A DNA stretch of 64,000 bases from Lautropia sp. (GCA_030528325.1 JAUMZD010000010.1:23705-87704); one strand, 5' to 3'. Numbered from the stretch's first letter, positions 1-9,874 are shown. The notes: generated by a model from the letters alone, not told the origin. Made by a program: numbers and translations.

Positions 1-599
1 GGCGGACACAGCCGATGCGATGCGCGAAAAGACGCCTGCCAGACAGGGTCTGCTTCCACGAGCCTGCTGCCTTGGGCTTCGAAGCGCCCGCCGCGAATGG
101 GCTGCGACGGATGTCGCATCGCATCAAATGCTCCCAACCCCGATGTCGAAAGTCATTTGGCAGCACCATGCTAGGGCGAGTGCCCGGCTTTTTCAACGAA
201 ACGCAGCAGGGGAAAGCCCTAGGTAGGGTGCCCGGGATGTCCTCACCGGTCAGGCCCTCCGGGAAGGTCGAACCACCTGAGCGATCAGTCGGCTTACCAG
301 AGGCATGCGACTGCGCCGAACCAAAAACCGCCGTTCAATCAATGGTTTGAAACAATTCGACCCGGTGGCGACATGAGCTTCGCCCCGGGCCTGAGCGCCG
401 TTCCTGGCAGATGCCGAACCCGCTCGCTCATGCCCGGAAGCGGGCTGGAGCGGTTCAAAGGCTGTCACTTTTTGCCCCTCGTTTGACACCAAGTGCCACG
501 TCACCCACCGGATGGATGACACGATTTCGCAGGTCTGCAACAGGACGGACAGGATCAGGGGCGCCTGTTGCCTTGCAGCAAAAGCGCCCGCCCCCCCTT
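1..599. other. Region without a recognised gene
   Basis: I see no convincing gene here. Short open frames exist on both strands, but none resembles a known family and none has a good ribosome binding site. Immediately downstream of metE (about 545-595) a GC-rich segment can fold (GGGCGC pairing with GCGCCC around a smaller stem) but has no T-tract, so it is at best a weak metE terminator. Confidence 0.4.
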
Positions 600-2966
600 T
601 CAGGACACGTTGGCCCTCAAGGTCTGGGCAGCGGCCACCATGTTGGCCAGCGCCGCCGTCACTTCAGGCCACTGACGTGTCTTCAGCCCGCAGTCCGGGT
701 TCACCCACAGACGTTCGGCCGGGATGCGCGCGGCAGCCTTCTGCATCAGGTTCACGATGTGCTGCTTGCTCGGGATGTTGGGCGAATGGATGTCATAGAC
801 GCCGGGACCAATCTCGTTCGGGTAGTTGAAATGATCGAAGGCATCCAGCAGCTCCATGTCCGAACGGGAGGTCTCGATCGTGATCACGTCGGCATCCATG
901 TCGGCGATCGACGCGATGATGTCGTTGAACTCCGAATAGCACATGTGGGTGTGAATCTGCGTTTCATCGGCCACGCCATTGGCCGTGATGCGGAAAGACT
1001 CGACAGCCCAGTCCAGATACGTCTGCCATTGCGAACGGCGCAGCGGCAGCCCTTCACGCAACGCGGCCTCATCGATCTGGATGATGTGCACGCCCGCTTT
1101 CTCCAGGTCGATCACCTCCTCGCGGATCGCCAGCGCCAGCTGACGGCACGAGACCGAACGGGGCTGATCATCCCGCACGAAGGACCAGTTCAGCATCGTG
1201 ACCGGGCCGGTCAGCATCCCTTTCATCGGCTTGGCCGTCAGCGACTGGGCATAGGTGATCCAGTCCACCGTCATCGCCTTCGGACGGCTGATGTCACCGA
1301 AGAGGATGGGCGGTTTGACACAACGCGAGCCATAGGACTGCACCCAGCCGAACTGGCTGAAGGCGTAACCGTCGAGCTGCTCGCCAAAATACTCGACCAT
1401 GTCGTTGCGCTCGGGTTCCCCGTGCACGAAGACATCCAGCCCCAGCGTTTCCTGCTCCCGCACGCAACGGGCAATTTCCTCCTGCATGGCTTTCTGATAA
1501 GCCGCTGCGTCCATCTGCCCTGCCTTGAACTGGCTGCGGGCCTGACGGATTTCAGCCGTCTGGGGGAAGGAGCCGATGGTCGTGGTCGGGAAGCGGGGCA
1601 GGCGCAGATGAGCGGCCTGCTTCGACGCCCGTTGGGCATAAGCCGAGTGGCGCTGTCCGAAGCTGGCGTCGATCCTGTCGAGTGCCGCCTTCACGGCCGG
1701 GTTGTTCACCCGCGGAGACTGACGGCGGCTGTCGAGGGCGGCCCGGTTGGCATCCAGCGCGGCACGTACGGCATCGCGTCCCTGATTCAGCGCGGTGGCC
1801 AGCACCTGAAGCTCTTCGAGTTTCTGAACCGCAAAGGCCAGCCACGACTTCAGTTCGGCATCCAGCTTCTCTTCGCTGCCCAGATCGACCGGCACGTGCA
1901 GCAGTGAGCAGGACGGCGCAATCCAGAGACGATCCCCCAGGCGCTTCGCCAACGGCTCCAGCCAGTCCAGCGTGGCGTTCAGATCCGTCTTCCAGATGTT
2001 GCGGCCATCGATGACACCCAGCGACAACACCTTGTGGTCCGGCAGCAGATTCAGCAGCGGCAACACATCCTCACGGCCACGGATGGCATCGACATGCAGG
2101 CCTGCCACCGGCAGATTCGCGGCAATATAGGCGTTGTCCTGCAGCTGACCGAAGTAACTCGCGACCAGCAGCTTGAGTCTGGCTGACTTGAACTCATGGT
2201 AGGCCCGATTCAGCGCATGCTGCCACGCCTTGTCCAGCTCGGTCACCAGAATCGGCTCATCGATCTGCACCCACTCGACGCCCTGGGCCGCCAGCGTGTC
2301 GAGCAGTTCGACATACACCGGCAGCAAGCGGGGCAACAGGGCCAGACGATCGGAACCGTCCTTGCTCTTGCCAATGGCCAGATAGGTCACCGGGCCGATG
2401 ATGACGGGTTTGGCCTCGACACCCTGGGCCCGGGCTTCGGCCAGCTGTTCGAGCAGACGCGAGGCATCGAGCCGGAACTGGGTGTCCGCGGTGAATTCCG
2501 GCACGATGTAGTGGTAGTTGGTGTCGAACCACTTGGTCATTTCACCGGCTGCCACCCCTTCAACCGGCCCAGCATGGGCATGGCCTGCACAGCACGTCCC
2601 GGCACTCGCGTCGTCGGCAGCCGCCGGAGCCACAGCCGTTCCGCTGCCCGCGTGCACATGAGGGGCCGACTGGCCACGGGCCAGACGGAAATAGTTGTCC
2701 AGCACGTCTCCCTGGAACCCCTGTACACGCGCCGGCAGGTTGCCAAGGGTGAAGCTCATGTCGAGCACCTGATCATAAAAGGCGAAATCACCGACCGGCA
2801 CCAGATCAAGCGCGGCCTGCTGCTGCCAGTGACGGCTGCGCAACTGTGCGCCCAATGCTTTCAGCGCGTCCAGGGAGGACTGGCCTTTCCAATAGGATTC
2901 AAGCGCGAATTTAAGCTCGCGTCGGGCGCCGATGCGCGGGAAGCCGAGGTTGTGGGTGCGTGCCAT
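600..2966 (-). CDS. metE: Cobalamin-independent methionine synthase MetE
   Basis: MetE transfers a methyl group from 5-methyltetrahydropteroyl-triglutamate to homocysteine, the last step of methionine synthesis, in the cytoplasm. The 788-residue protein is collinear with the family, from the N-terminal NLGFPRIG start to the C-terminal zinc site (HMC, the Glu of IETSRS, and the Cys of NPDCGLKTR). It is about 35 residues longer than E. coli MetE. The excess is a His/Cys/Ala-rich insertion at about residues 101-140 (HVHAG and CCAGHAHAG), just before the conserved [12 protein letters not shown] segment. It diverges from metR with a MetR-type operator between them, so activation by MetR with homocysteine is expected. 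The ATG start gives the conserved N-terminus. Confidence 0.97.
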   Translation of the reverse strand: MARTHNLGFPRIGARRELKFALESYWKGQSSLDALKALGAQLRSRHWQQQAALDLVPVGDFAFYDQVLDMSFTLGNLPARVQGFQGDVLDNYFRLARGQSAPHVHAGSGTAVAPAAADDASAGTCCAGHAHAGPVEGVAAGEMTKWFDTNYHYIVPEFTADTQFRLDASRLLEQLAEARAQGVEAKPVIIGPVTYLAIGKSKDGSDRLALLPRLLPVYVELLDTLAAQGVEWVQIDEPILVTELDKAWQHALNRAYHEFKSARLKLLVASYFGQLQDNAYIAANLPVAGLHVDAIRGREDVLPLLNLLPDHKVLSLGVIDGRNIWKTDLNATLDWLEPLAKRLGDRLWIAPSCSLLHVPVDLGSEEKLDAELKSWLAFAVQKLEELQVLATALNQGRDAVRAALDANRAALDSRRQSPRVNNPAVKAALDRIDASFGQRHSAYAQRASKQAAHLRLPRFPTTTIGSFPQTAEIRQARSQFKAGQMDAAAYQKAMQEEIARCVREQETLGLDVFVHGEPERNDMVEYFGEQLDGYAFSQFGWVQSYGSRCVKPPILFGDISRPKAMTVDWITYAQSLTAKPMKGMLTGPVTMLNWSFVRDDQPRSVSCRQLALAIREEVIDLEKAGVHIIQIDEAALREGLPLRRSQWQTYLDWAVESFRITANGVADETQIHTHMCYSEFNDIIASIADMDADVITIETSRSDMELLDAFDHFNYPNEIGPGVYDIHSPNIPSKQHIVNLMQKAAARIPAERLWVNPDCGLKTRQWPEVTAALANMVAAAQTLRANVS

Positions 2967-3144
2967 GAAGAAAGCTCCGTGAAGTGAGGAGGGGCAGGAA
3001 GGAACGGCGACATCCCGAATCCCGGCTAGGGCGCGGCCAGAAAACCCGTCCGGATTCTCCGTCGTTCAGAATGTCGTCATGCGATGGCTCGGCATCTTAG
3101 GGAGTACAAGGCATGAAGAAAAATGGTATTTTTTCAGTGAATCA

Positions 3145-3157
3145 TGAATGAAATTCA
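3145..3157. promoter_or_regulatory. Predicted MetR operator between metE and metR
   Basis: TGAA-N5-TTCA with a central A matches the MetR consensus described in enterobacteria. The dyad extends to CATGAA-N5-TTCATG (3143-3159). A further TGAA half site lies at 3138-3141. The location, between divergent metE and metR, is the classical one. The role is inferred. Confidence 0.75.
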
Positions 3158-3193
3158 TGTCATCGCTTCTGCTCCCCTCACCATTGGCCCACC

Positions 3194-4084
3194 ATGCTCG
3201 AACGCCAGCACCTTGAAATCATCCGCGCCGTTTCATCGCAAGGGTCGCTGACCGCGGCGGCCGAGACACTTCATCTGACCCAATCCGCGCTGAGCCATGC
3301 CATACGCAAGCTGGAGGCACACCTCGGTCTGCTGATCTGGCATCGTGAAGGGCGCCAGCTTCGACCGACGCAGGCCGGACACTACCTGCTGGGGCTCGCC
3401 AACCGCCTGCTGCCGCAGCTCGAACACGCCGAGGTCGTGGTGCAGCAGTTCGCAGCCGGCGAACGGGGCACCCTGCGCATCGGGATGGAATGCCATCCCT
3501 GCTATCAGTGGCTGCTGAAGGTGGTCTCCCCCTATCTGTCAGCCTGGCCGATGGTGGACGTGGACGTGAAGCAGAAGTTCCAGTTCGGCGGCATCGGCGC
3601 GCTGTTCAACCACGAGATCGACATGCTGGTCACGCCCGATCCACTGCAACGGGAAGGACTGCTCTTCGAGCCGGTCTTCGATTACGAGCAGGTACTCGTC
3701 GTGGGGCGCGAGCATGCCCTGGCACGACAGCAGCACGTCCTGCCCGATCAGCTGGCCAACGAAACCCTGATCACCTATCCGGTCAGCATCGACCGGCTCG
3801 ACATCTTCACGCAGTTCCTGATGCCTGCCGGCATCACCCCCCGACGGCACAAGCCGATCGAGACGACCGACATCATGCTGCAGATGGTGGCCAGCGGCCG
3901 CGGCGTCACGGCCCTGCCCCGCTGGCTGGTCGAGGAAAATGCCGACCGGTTCGGGATCGTGCCACTGACACTGGGCGCCACAGGTATCGCCAAGCAGATC
4001 CACCTGGGCATCCGCGAGCAGGATGCCGGCATCGACTACGTACGCGCCTTCATGGCACAGGCACGGCGGCACGACGCACGCTGA
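3194..4084 (+). CDS. metR: LysR-family regulator MetR
   Basis: This is a 296-residue LysR-type regulator. An N-terminal winged helix-turn-helix (about residues 1-60, beginning MLERQHLEIIRAV and containing LTQSALSHAIRKLE) is followed by a periplasmic-binding-like effector domain (about 90-290). Its divergent position next to metE and the TGAA-N5-TTCA dyad in the shared promoter identify it as MetR, which senses homocysteine and activates metE while repressing itself. The length is usual for the family. The ATG start lies 37 bases after the operator. Confidence 0.9.
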   Translation: MLERQHLEIIRAVSSQGSLTAAAETLHLTQSALSHAIRKLEAHLGLLIWHREGRQLRPTQAGHYLLGLANRLLPQLEHAEVVVQQFAAGERGTLRIGMECHPCYQWLLKVVSPYLSAWPMVDVDVKQKFQFGGIGALFNHEIDMLVTPDPLQREGLLFEPVFDYEQVLVVGREHALARQQHVLPDQLANETLITYPVSIDRLDIFTQFLMPAGITPRRHKPIETTDIMLQMVASGRGVTALPRWLVEENADRFGIVPLTLGATGIAKQIHLGIREQDAGIDYVRAFMAQARRHDAR

Positions 4085-4330
4085 CCGCGCCAGCCCGCTC
4101 ACCGATGGACAGGCGATCCTGTCGATTTCCGATTGCCGATTGCCGGATTCAGCGCCGGGAAGGGGGTCGCAGACGGGAAGCGCCGAGCCGCCTGAAAATT
4201 CATGAAACGTATGACAAACACCACACCCCAAACCGTCGGCATACAAAAAAAGTCCGTTCGTACTAAGCTATGACCGTTTATTCTCCTTGTCCTGCCATTG
4301 GCAGAAAACCAACAAAGTGAGGTAGCCTAC

Positions 4331-5377
4331 ATGCCCCTGCTCAACATCCGTACCCCCCTGACAGCTGCAGCACTGGCGCTGTTGCTCGCCGCCTGTGGCG
4401 GTGGCGGTGGAAGCTCCGACCGCGCCGTCTCCAGCAGTCCGGATGCGCCCGGCAGTGCCACGAACCCGCCTGCCACCGGTGGCGGCACGGGCAGCACGGC
4501 CGGCGGCGGCACCGGCGCCGGATCGGGCGGCGCCCAGGGTGGCAGCCCGCAGGTCGGCCCGACAGCGCCCCGCCCCGCGAACGGACCGATCTCGGCCAAC
4601 GGCATCAGCGGCGCGCTGCTGGCCACGCTGCTGGATCAGCAGGCCATCAACCCGGCAGCCGGCCCGGGTGTGCCCAACTATGCCAAACCCACGCGCACGC
4701 TGGGCGGTGACGACATCGACAACAGCCCAGGCCCCTTCATCACCTCGGGCCAGCAGACCGAGCCGTCGTTCTATGCCCCGCCCACGGCCACGAACAATCC
4801 CTATGCCCTGCCTACCTATCGGCCGGCTTCAGGCACCTTCACCGTGCTGCATGGCACAGGGGTTCAGAACCGCTGGAATCTGAGCAGCAACGCCACGATT
4901 CCCTTCGTGGAACAGGTGACACGCGCCACCGTCACCATCGAGAACGACACCGTCACGCTGGATCCGTCACTGAGCATCGAATTGCGGACGGTCAGCTTCC
5001 CTGGCGGGGTCTATCAGGCCACCACGCCGATCACGAACACCTATACCGCCACACAGCGCTATCAGGTTCGCTTCGACGAGCTGGTTCCCTTCGGGCAGGT
5101 ACTGCAACAGTGGCAGAACCCCCAGGCCACCGGCGCCATCGGCAGCATCCAGCTGCTGGTTCAGAGGGGTGAAGAACCCGACGAGGTGCAGCTATGCTGG
5201 AACACGGGGCTCACCGGCATCAAGCGCCTCTTCTGCCGCGAGTATGAAGTACCCGCCCGCTGGACGCGCGGCCAGACCGTCAAGCGCGAACGCTATGTGA
5301 TCGCGGATGACCGCTCGGTGCTTTCGGGCGAAAGCGGCTTCCGGTTCTGGGAGGCCGACGAGGACGATCTGCCCTGA
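4331..5377 (+). CDS. Hypothetical lipoprotein, Gly/Ser-rich linker
   Basis: I do not recognise the family. The 348-residue product starts with a lipoprotein signal peptide (hydrophobic residues 9-20, lipobox LLAAC, acylated Cys at 22). A Gly/Ser/Thr/Pro-rich linker follows to about residue 95, then a folded part of about 250 residues with one Cys pair region (CWNTG and FCREY) near the end. The start at 4331 is preferred over an in-frame start 33 bases upstream, because it places the signal peptide at the N-terminus and has GTGAGG about 9 bases before it. An intrinsic terminator follows. It is probably a periplasm-facing membrane-anchored protein; the function is unknown. Confidence 0.8.
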   Translation: MPLLNIRTPLTAAALALLLAACGGGGGSSDRAVSSSPDAPGSATNPPATGGGTGSTAGGGTGAGSGGAQGGSPQVGPTAPRPANGPISANGISGALLATLLDQQAINPAAGPGVPNYAKPTRTLGGDDIDNSPGPFITSGQQTEPSFYAPPTATNNPYALPTYRPASGTFTVLHGTGVQNRWNLSSNATIPFVEQVTRATVTIENDTVTLDPSLSIELRTVSFPGGVYQATTPITNTYTATQRYQVRFDELVPFGQVLQQWQNPQATGAIGSIQLLVQRGEEPDEVQLCWNTGLTGIKRLFCREYEVPARWTRGQTVKRERYVIADDRSVLSGESGFRFWEADEDDLP

Positions 5378-5422
5378 TCGGGCGGCGAAGCCACCGGCTT
5401 GCGCCTTCGGTGACAGGGTGAC

Positions 5423-5453
5423 AGCCACCGTGACGCACTCACGGTGGCTTTTT
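5423..5453 (+). terminator. Intrinsic terminator after the lipoprotein gene
   Basis: A perfect 11-bp stem (AGCCACCGTGA / TCACGGTGGCT) with a 5-base loop is followed by TTTT. It ends transcription of the 4331-5377 gene and lies between convergent genes. Confidence 0.9.
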
Positions 5454-5546
5454 CATGTGCGGCGACTCACTCGGTGCCGGTCAGCGGCACGAAAGACCGG
5501 GCTGGCATGTTGCCCATATCCCTTTCTGAAAACCGATGCCGGTGCA

Positions 5547-6794
5547 TCAGATCCCGGCCAGCGCCTGCTCGAAGTCGGCGAGCAGGTCGTCGGTCTCCTC
5601 GAGGCCGACCGAGACACGGGTCAGGCTGTCGGTGATGTTCATCAGCGCGCGCTCGGCCGGTGGCGTCTCGTTGTAGATGGTGGGCGCGACCGGAATGATC
5701 AGCGTGCGAGTATCGCCCAGCCCGGTGGCCCGCAACGGGATTTGAAGCCGGTTGATGAAGGGCAGGAGCGCCCCGGTATCCTTCAGGTCGAAGGACAGCA
5801 GCCACGAGCCCGACTTGAACAGCGCCTTCGCGATGTCGTGCTGCGGATGACTGGGCAGGCCCGGATAGTTGACATGGGCGACCGCCGGATGGGCTTCCAG
5901 CATCCGTGCCAGCGCCAACGCACTCTGACTGGTTCGCTCGATGCGCAGCGCCAGTGTCTCGGCACCGATGCTGATCTGGTCGGCCGCATCGGAGGACAGG
6001 CAGGCGCCCATGTCACGCAGCCCTTTCTTGCGCAGCTGTGTGAGTCCCCAGAGGGCCGGATCACCCTTGCGGTATTCCTCGACGATGGCCGGGTAGTCCG
6101 TCCAGTCGAAGCAGCCCGTGTCGGTGGCCAGCCCGCCCAGGGCCACGCCATGACCGCCGATCGTCTTGCTCAGTGAATTGACCACCAGCCCGGCCTTGAC
6201 CGCCTTCGGCTGGAACAGCGCCGGGGAGGTGATGGTGTTGTCGACGACGAAGAGCAGCCCGCGCTCGGCACACAGTTCGCCGATGGCGGCCAGATCCGGC
6301 ACTTCGGTGCCCGGATTGGCGATCGTTTCGACGAACACCATGCGCGTGCTGGGCCGGAGGGCAGCCGCCACGTTGGACACGTGGCAGCTGTCGACCTTGT
6401 CGACCTCGACGCCCAGGCGGCGCATCGTGCCGAACAGGCTGTTGGTACCGCCAAAGACGTAGCGGCCCGACACGAGATGATCGCCCGCACGCAGCAGTGT
6501 GAAGAAAATGGCCGCCAGCGCGCCCATGCCGGAGGCGAAACTGACCGAGCCGATGCCGCCTTCCAGCGCGGTAAGCTTGGCCTCCAGGGCAGCCGTCGTG
6601 GGCGTGCCTGTGCGCGAGTAGTTGTAGGCGTTCTTGAGCCTGCCCTGAAAAACGTCGATCAGGTCTTCGACCGAATCGAAACCGTACTGGACCGAGCGGT
6701 GAACCGGTTTTCGGATGGCATGGTGGGCCACGCCGAATTGGCGGTCGGCATGCACGATACGTGTGGCCAGACCCTGTTCCTTCTTGTTGGTCAT
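5547..6794 (-). CDS. Cystathionine gamma-synthase/lyase-family PLP enzyme
   Basis: This is a 415-residue member of the Cys/Met metabolism PLP-dependent family (MetB/MetC/MetZ). The PLP lysine lies in SLSKTIGGHG. The YNYSRTGTPTTAALEAKL and FASGMGALAA segments match the cofactor-phosphate region. It acts on sulfur-linked C3/C4 amino acids such as cystathionine, O-acylhomoserine or methionine, but the exact reaction cannot be fixed from sequence. The start at 6794 (MTNKKEQ) is preferred because the 59 residues upstream in the same frame look non-coding. It converges on the lipoprotein gene. Proximity to metE/metR suggests a role in sulfur amino acid metabolism. Confidence 0.85.
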   Translation of the reverse strand: MTNKKEQGLATRIVHADRQFGVAHHAIRKPVHRSVQYGFDSVEDLIDVFQGRLKNAYNYSRTGTPTTAALEAKLTALEGGIGSVSFASGMGALAAIFFTLLRAGDHLVSGRYVFGGTNSLFGTMRRLGVEVDKVDSCHVSNVAAALRPSTRMVFVETIANPGTEVPDLAAIGELCAERGLLFVVDNTITSPALFQPKAVKAGLVVNSLSKTIGGHGVALGGLATDTGCFDWTDYPAIVEEYRKGDPALWGLTQLRKKGLRDMGACLSSDAADQISIGAETLALRIERTSQSALALARMLEAHPAVAHVNYPGLPSHPQHDIAKALFKSGSWLLSFDLKDTGALLPFINRLQIPLRATGLGDTRTLIIPVAPTIYNETPPAERALMNITDSLTRVSVGLEETDDLLADFEQALAGI

Positions 6795-6924
6795 CGTCTT
6801 CTGGTGGTTCCTGTTCTGAAGCGTGAGGAGGAATGCATGCAGCGCGGCCAGCTGCCATCTGGCGCTGCCATGCCGCCAGCGCCATGCGGTGCGCCCGGCC
6901 GGTCTTTCGCAGGGAGCGGCACGT

Positions 6925-9078
6925 TCATGGCGCACGCTCACCCTGTTCGTAGAGCTCGATGCGCCGGGCATCCAGGCCCTGACTGGCCAGGCTGATCGGG
7001 ATGCGGCGGGCCGCCACGGCCTGCTCGAGCGATGTGGCCCCCTGCGCCTGCAACGCCCGCAGGAAGTCCAGCATCAGGCGTGGGGAATGGCCTGATGCTT
7101 TCATGGCCCGGATGGCGCCGAGGTCAGCCACCTGCTGCTCGGCCTGGGCATAGCCCTGCTGCAGCACGCTGTCGGCTCCCAGATCCGACAACTGCTCGAG
7201 TTGCCGGCCCGTGGAGACGGCCCAGGCCCAGCGGCGTACCTGCGAGGTCACCATCGTGCGCTCGAGGTGCCGTTCGGAAAGGTGCGCCAGCTGATGGGCC
7301 AGCACGGCCTGCAGGATCGCACGCTGTGCCTCTGGCCCCTGGCTACCCGCCAGCGCCACCAGCTCATCGGTGATGATGACCGTGCTGCCGGGCAGCACCA
7401 GCGCATTGGCACCCAGCAGTTTACCGCCACGGGAGAAGACGAGGCGGTAGTCCGGCGGGGATTCTCCCGGCCAGGCGCGTACGAGCCCCTGATGGAGGCT
7501 CTCTCGCCACCTGTCCTGCTCCCCGGCGGACAGGCCCGAAGGGAGCATCCCCTGCCGGGTGAGGGACGTCTGGATGCGCTGGCCGATATCGGCACTGATG
7601 GCCGGCGGCATGGCATGGGCCAGATAGTGCCCCAGCATCTGTTTCGCCTGCCCCTTGAGCACCATCAGTGCGACGACAGGTCCCACCAGCAGCCCCAGCG
7701 CCGGGGCCCAATGCAGGCGCGGACGCGGCAATGCCGTCGCCCCGGCGCCCGCCTGGCCATCCAGGCGTTTGGGCGGCAGGGAAGTCTCGGGCTGCAAACC
7801 GGCCGCTTGCCGTGACGGCGCGCCAGCCGCATCCGGCAGACCACCGTCCACGGCGTAGACGGGCATCACCCGGAGCGCCTCCCGCTTCAGGGCCTCCAGG
7901 CGAACCTGGGCGAAGGGATGATAGAGACCGGCCGTCAGTATCGTGAGCACATCACAGACGAAACCGGTCGCCATCAGCCGGCCTGCAGGCAGGTGGCTTT
8001 CGATCACGGCGCCCGGCAGGTGCATGCTGCGCCAGCTCTGGTTCCAGACACGGGCCATGAAATAACGCCAGCCCATCCGCAGCATCAGCACCGCCAGGCC
8101 GAGCAACCCCAGCACGGCCATCGCCCGGCAGCCCACGCAGACATCGCCATCGAGCATCGATGAACCATCCATCCGCAGGCCGCCCAGCCAGGAGTCCGCG
8201 GCCGGTGCCAGCGCGATCAGGGTCTGCAGCGTGCCGGGCGGCTCGATGCTGTAGGTGGCCAGCAGCAACGGCCAGTTGGCATAGAGCAGGCCGATGATCA
8301 GGAAGGGCAGCGGCAGCACCAGCAACAGGGCAGCACCAGCAGCGCGCAGCAGCGGCCAGAAGCGTAGACGCGACTGGAACGGGTAGACCGGATGGAAGAT
8401 GTGACACAGCCCGTAGCGCAGCGCATGGTAATACCAGCCTGCCAGCGCCAGCATGGCAGCCAGTGCGATGCACCAGAACAGTGCGTACCGGATGGCTTCG
8501 GTCAGCACGTTGCTGACCGACCAGTGCATGCCCTCACCCAGCACCCCGCTGGCATCCATCAGCACGGCCACCCCCATCAGCCCCAGAGGCAGCCATGACA
8601 GAACCATCAGCAGCCAGGCACGGCAGGCTCCATGCAGGGATCCCTCGAAGCGGATCTGCTCGCCCTGCCAGTACAGCTGGCCGATGCGCCCCCGCCAGCC
8701 GCTCCTGAGCCACCACGGGCCACCAAGGCTCAAGACCGACACGAACAGCAACCAGCCCAGGAGGCCATACTGCCGGGTGTATCGCAACAGGAACAGCATG
8801 GCGACCAGCAGCAGTACCTGCTGCCAGATGCAGGGCCAGGCCCCCCGGGCCGTCATCAATCGGGCATCACCGAGCGGGGTTTCGCCCACCCAGGTACTGG
8901 CGTTGAAGAATTGCCAGCGACGCCGGCGCAGCCAGGGCCAGTACAGGCCCAGCGTCAGCACCATGAACAGCAGGTCACCGGCCCAGATCCTGAAGTAGTT
9001 CCAGCCACGACCTGTGAAACGAACCCCTACACCACCCGGTGGCACGGGATTGAGACGGCCCACAACAAGGTGCTTCAT
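6925..9078 (-). CDS. YjgN (DUF898) membrane domain fused to a degenerate M48 peptidase domain
   Basis: The 717-residue protein has two parts. Residues about 1-420 resemble the YjgN/DUF898 family: several membrane segments and repeated motifs such as FTGRGWNYFRIWAGDLL and TLGLYWPWLRRR. After a linker (about 430-470), residues about 480-717 resemble M48 zinc metallopeptidases. The zinc-binding HExxH is HQLAH at 595-599, so the catalytic Glu is Gln. The usual EAD ligand motif downstream reads VAD (650-652), so the third ligand is also missing. The domain is probably catalytically inactive. The linker segment GLQPETSLPPKRLDG is encoded by a copy of a dispersed repeat. It lies 16 bases downstream of the aldolase-like gene, so co-transcription is likely. 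Its function is not known. Confidence 0.8.
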   Translation of the reverse strand: MKHLVVGRLNPVPPGGVGVRFTGRGWNYFRIWAGDLLFMVLTLGLYWPWLRRRRWQFFNASTWVGETPLGDARLMTARGAWPCIWQQVLLLVAMLFLLRYTRQYGLLGWLLFVSVLSLGGPWWLRSGWRGRIGQLYWQGEQIRFEGSLHGACRAWLLMVLSWLPLGLMGVAVLMDASGVLGEGMHWSVSNVLTEAIRYALFWCIALAAMLALAGWYYHALRYGLCHIFHPVYPFQSRLRFWPLLRAAGAALLLVLPLPFLIIGLLYANWPLLLATYSIEPPGTLQTLIALAPAADSWLGGLRMDGSSMLDGDVCVGCRAMAVLGLLGLAVLMLRMGWRYFMARVWNQSWRSMHLPGAVIESHLPAGRLMATGFVCDVLTILTAGLYHPFAQVRLEALKREALRVMPVYAVDGGLPDAAGAPSRQAAGLQPETSLPPKRLDGQAGAGATALPRPRLHWAPALGLLVGPVVALMVLKGQAKQMLGHYLAHAMPPAISADIGQRIQTSLTRQGMLPSGLSAGEQDRWRESLHQGLVRAWPGESPPDYRLVFSRGGKLLGANALVLPGSTVIITDELVALAGSQGPEAQRAILQAVLAHQLAHLSERHLERTMVTSQVRRWAWAVSTGRQLEQLSDLGADSVLQQGYAQAEQQVADLGAIRAMKASGHSPRLMLDFLRALQAQGATSLEQAVAARRIPISLASQGLDARRIELYEQGERAP
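7761..7804 (+). repeat. Dispersed repeat, single arm, inside a coding region (copy A)
   Basis: The sequence shares GGGCGGCAGG, then AAGTCTCGGGCTGCAAACC and GGCC, with the copies at 10901-10942 and 54780-54948 (right arm, reverse complement). It lies in frame inside the 6925-9078 gene and encodes part of the interdomain linker. Confidence 0.75.
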
Positions 9079-9094
9079 GTTGTGGACACCCTGC

Positions 9095-9865
9095 TCAACG
9101 GGCCGGGATCGGCGCCGCCCGTGCGCCCCCGACCTGAAGCACCTGCCAGTAGATCCGGCATAGTGCTTCCAGACGCTGCGCCAGCAGGACGGCCACTTCA
9201 GGCGTCTCGCCCAGTGCCAGCAACCCGTAATGGGCCACCAGACAGGCCGAGCCCCCGCCCAGCGCATCGAGAATCAGCTCAAGTGCCGAGGTACCGGCCA
9301 TCGAGGGCGCTGACGGTGCCGTCGGCCGGCCCGCGCCACCGTCAGCGCCGCCCACGGACGCCGCGGATGCTTCGGCATTCAGGGCCGCGTAGAACCCGGC
9401 GCGACAGCATTCGATCCGGTCCCGCCCCGCCATGGCCACCATCGGGTGAAAGAAAGGGATGCCCTCATACTGCACGGCTGGCGTGCAGGCCAGTGTGGCG
9501 GCATAGGGCGAAGCCAGCATGACGATGGCACCGGCATCCTCACGGCTGTCATAGAGCGCACCGTGCATGCCGGAGGCCGGGGCATCGTGCAGCGGATACC
9601 AGACGGGGATGTCCGGATCATGGCCTTCGGCCCCATCCGCAGCATCCACCTGCGGTACGGCCGTGGGATCTGGCATCCCGGCGATGGCAGCCCCGGGGAA
9701 CGGTATACAGGCAGCCGCCGAAACCAGCAGCAAGCCGTCGGCAGCAGGCCGCGACCAGCGCATCGACATCGTGGCACAGCCGAAGGGATCCAGGGCCGGT
9801 GTGGACAGCTGCGCTGCGCTGCGCATCAGACTCAGGCGGGCAGCGTTTTCGGAAGAATGATTCAT
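9095..9865 (-). CDS. Class II aldolase/adducin-like protein without zinc ligands
   Basis: The 256-residue product has the outline of the class II aldolase/adducin family: MSMRWSRPAADGLLLV near the N-terminus, then GALYDSREDAGAIVMLASPYAATLA, then GLLALGETPEVAVLLAQRLE. The histidines that bind zinc in active members are absent. The HTH triplet position reads MLA before SPYA, and the nHG His position reads Tyr in AHYGLLALG. It is therefore unlikely to be an active aldolase. The true start is ATG at 9865, next to a TTG codon. It lies 9 bases after hslR and before the YjgN/M48 fusion, probably in one operon. Whether it has a binding or structural role is unknown. Confidence 0.7.
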   Translation of the reverse strand: MNHSSENAARLSLMRSAAQLSTPALDPFGCATMSMRWSRPAADGLLLVSAAACIPFPGAAIAGMPDPTAVPQVDAADGAEGHDPDIPVWYPLHDAPASGMHGALYDSREDAGAIVMLASPYAATLACTPAVQYEGIPFFHPMVAMAGRDRIECCRAGFYAALNAEASAASVGGADGGAGRPTAPSAPSMAGTSALELILDALGGGSACLVAHYGLLALGETPEVAVLLAQRLEALCRIYWQVLQVGGARAAPIPAR

Positions 9866-9874
9866 CAATTGATT

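Noticed and set aside
1..599. A structured RNA such as RNase P RNA, tmRNA or a cobalamin riboswitch before the metE region
   Set aside because: None of the diagnostic conserved segments was found on either strand, and the region is downstream rather than upstream of metE.
411..1907. A 498-codon frame opposite metE
   Set aside because: It is antisense to a conserved enzyme. The product is rich in His and Arg, as expected for a shadow frame.
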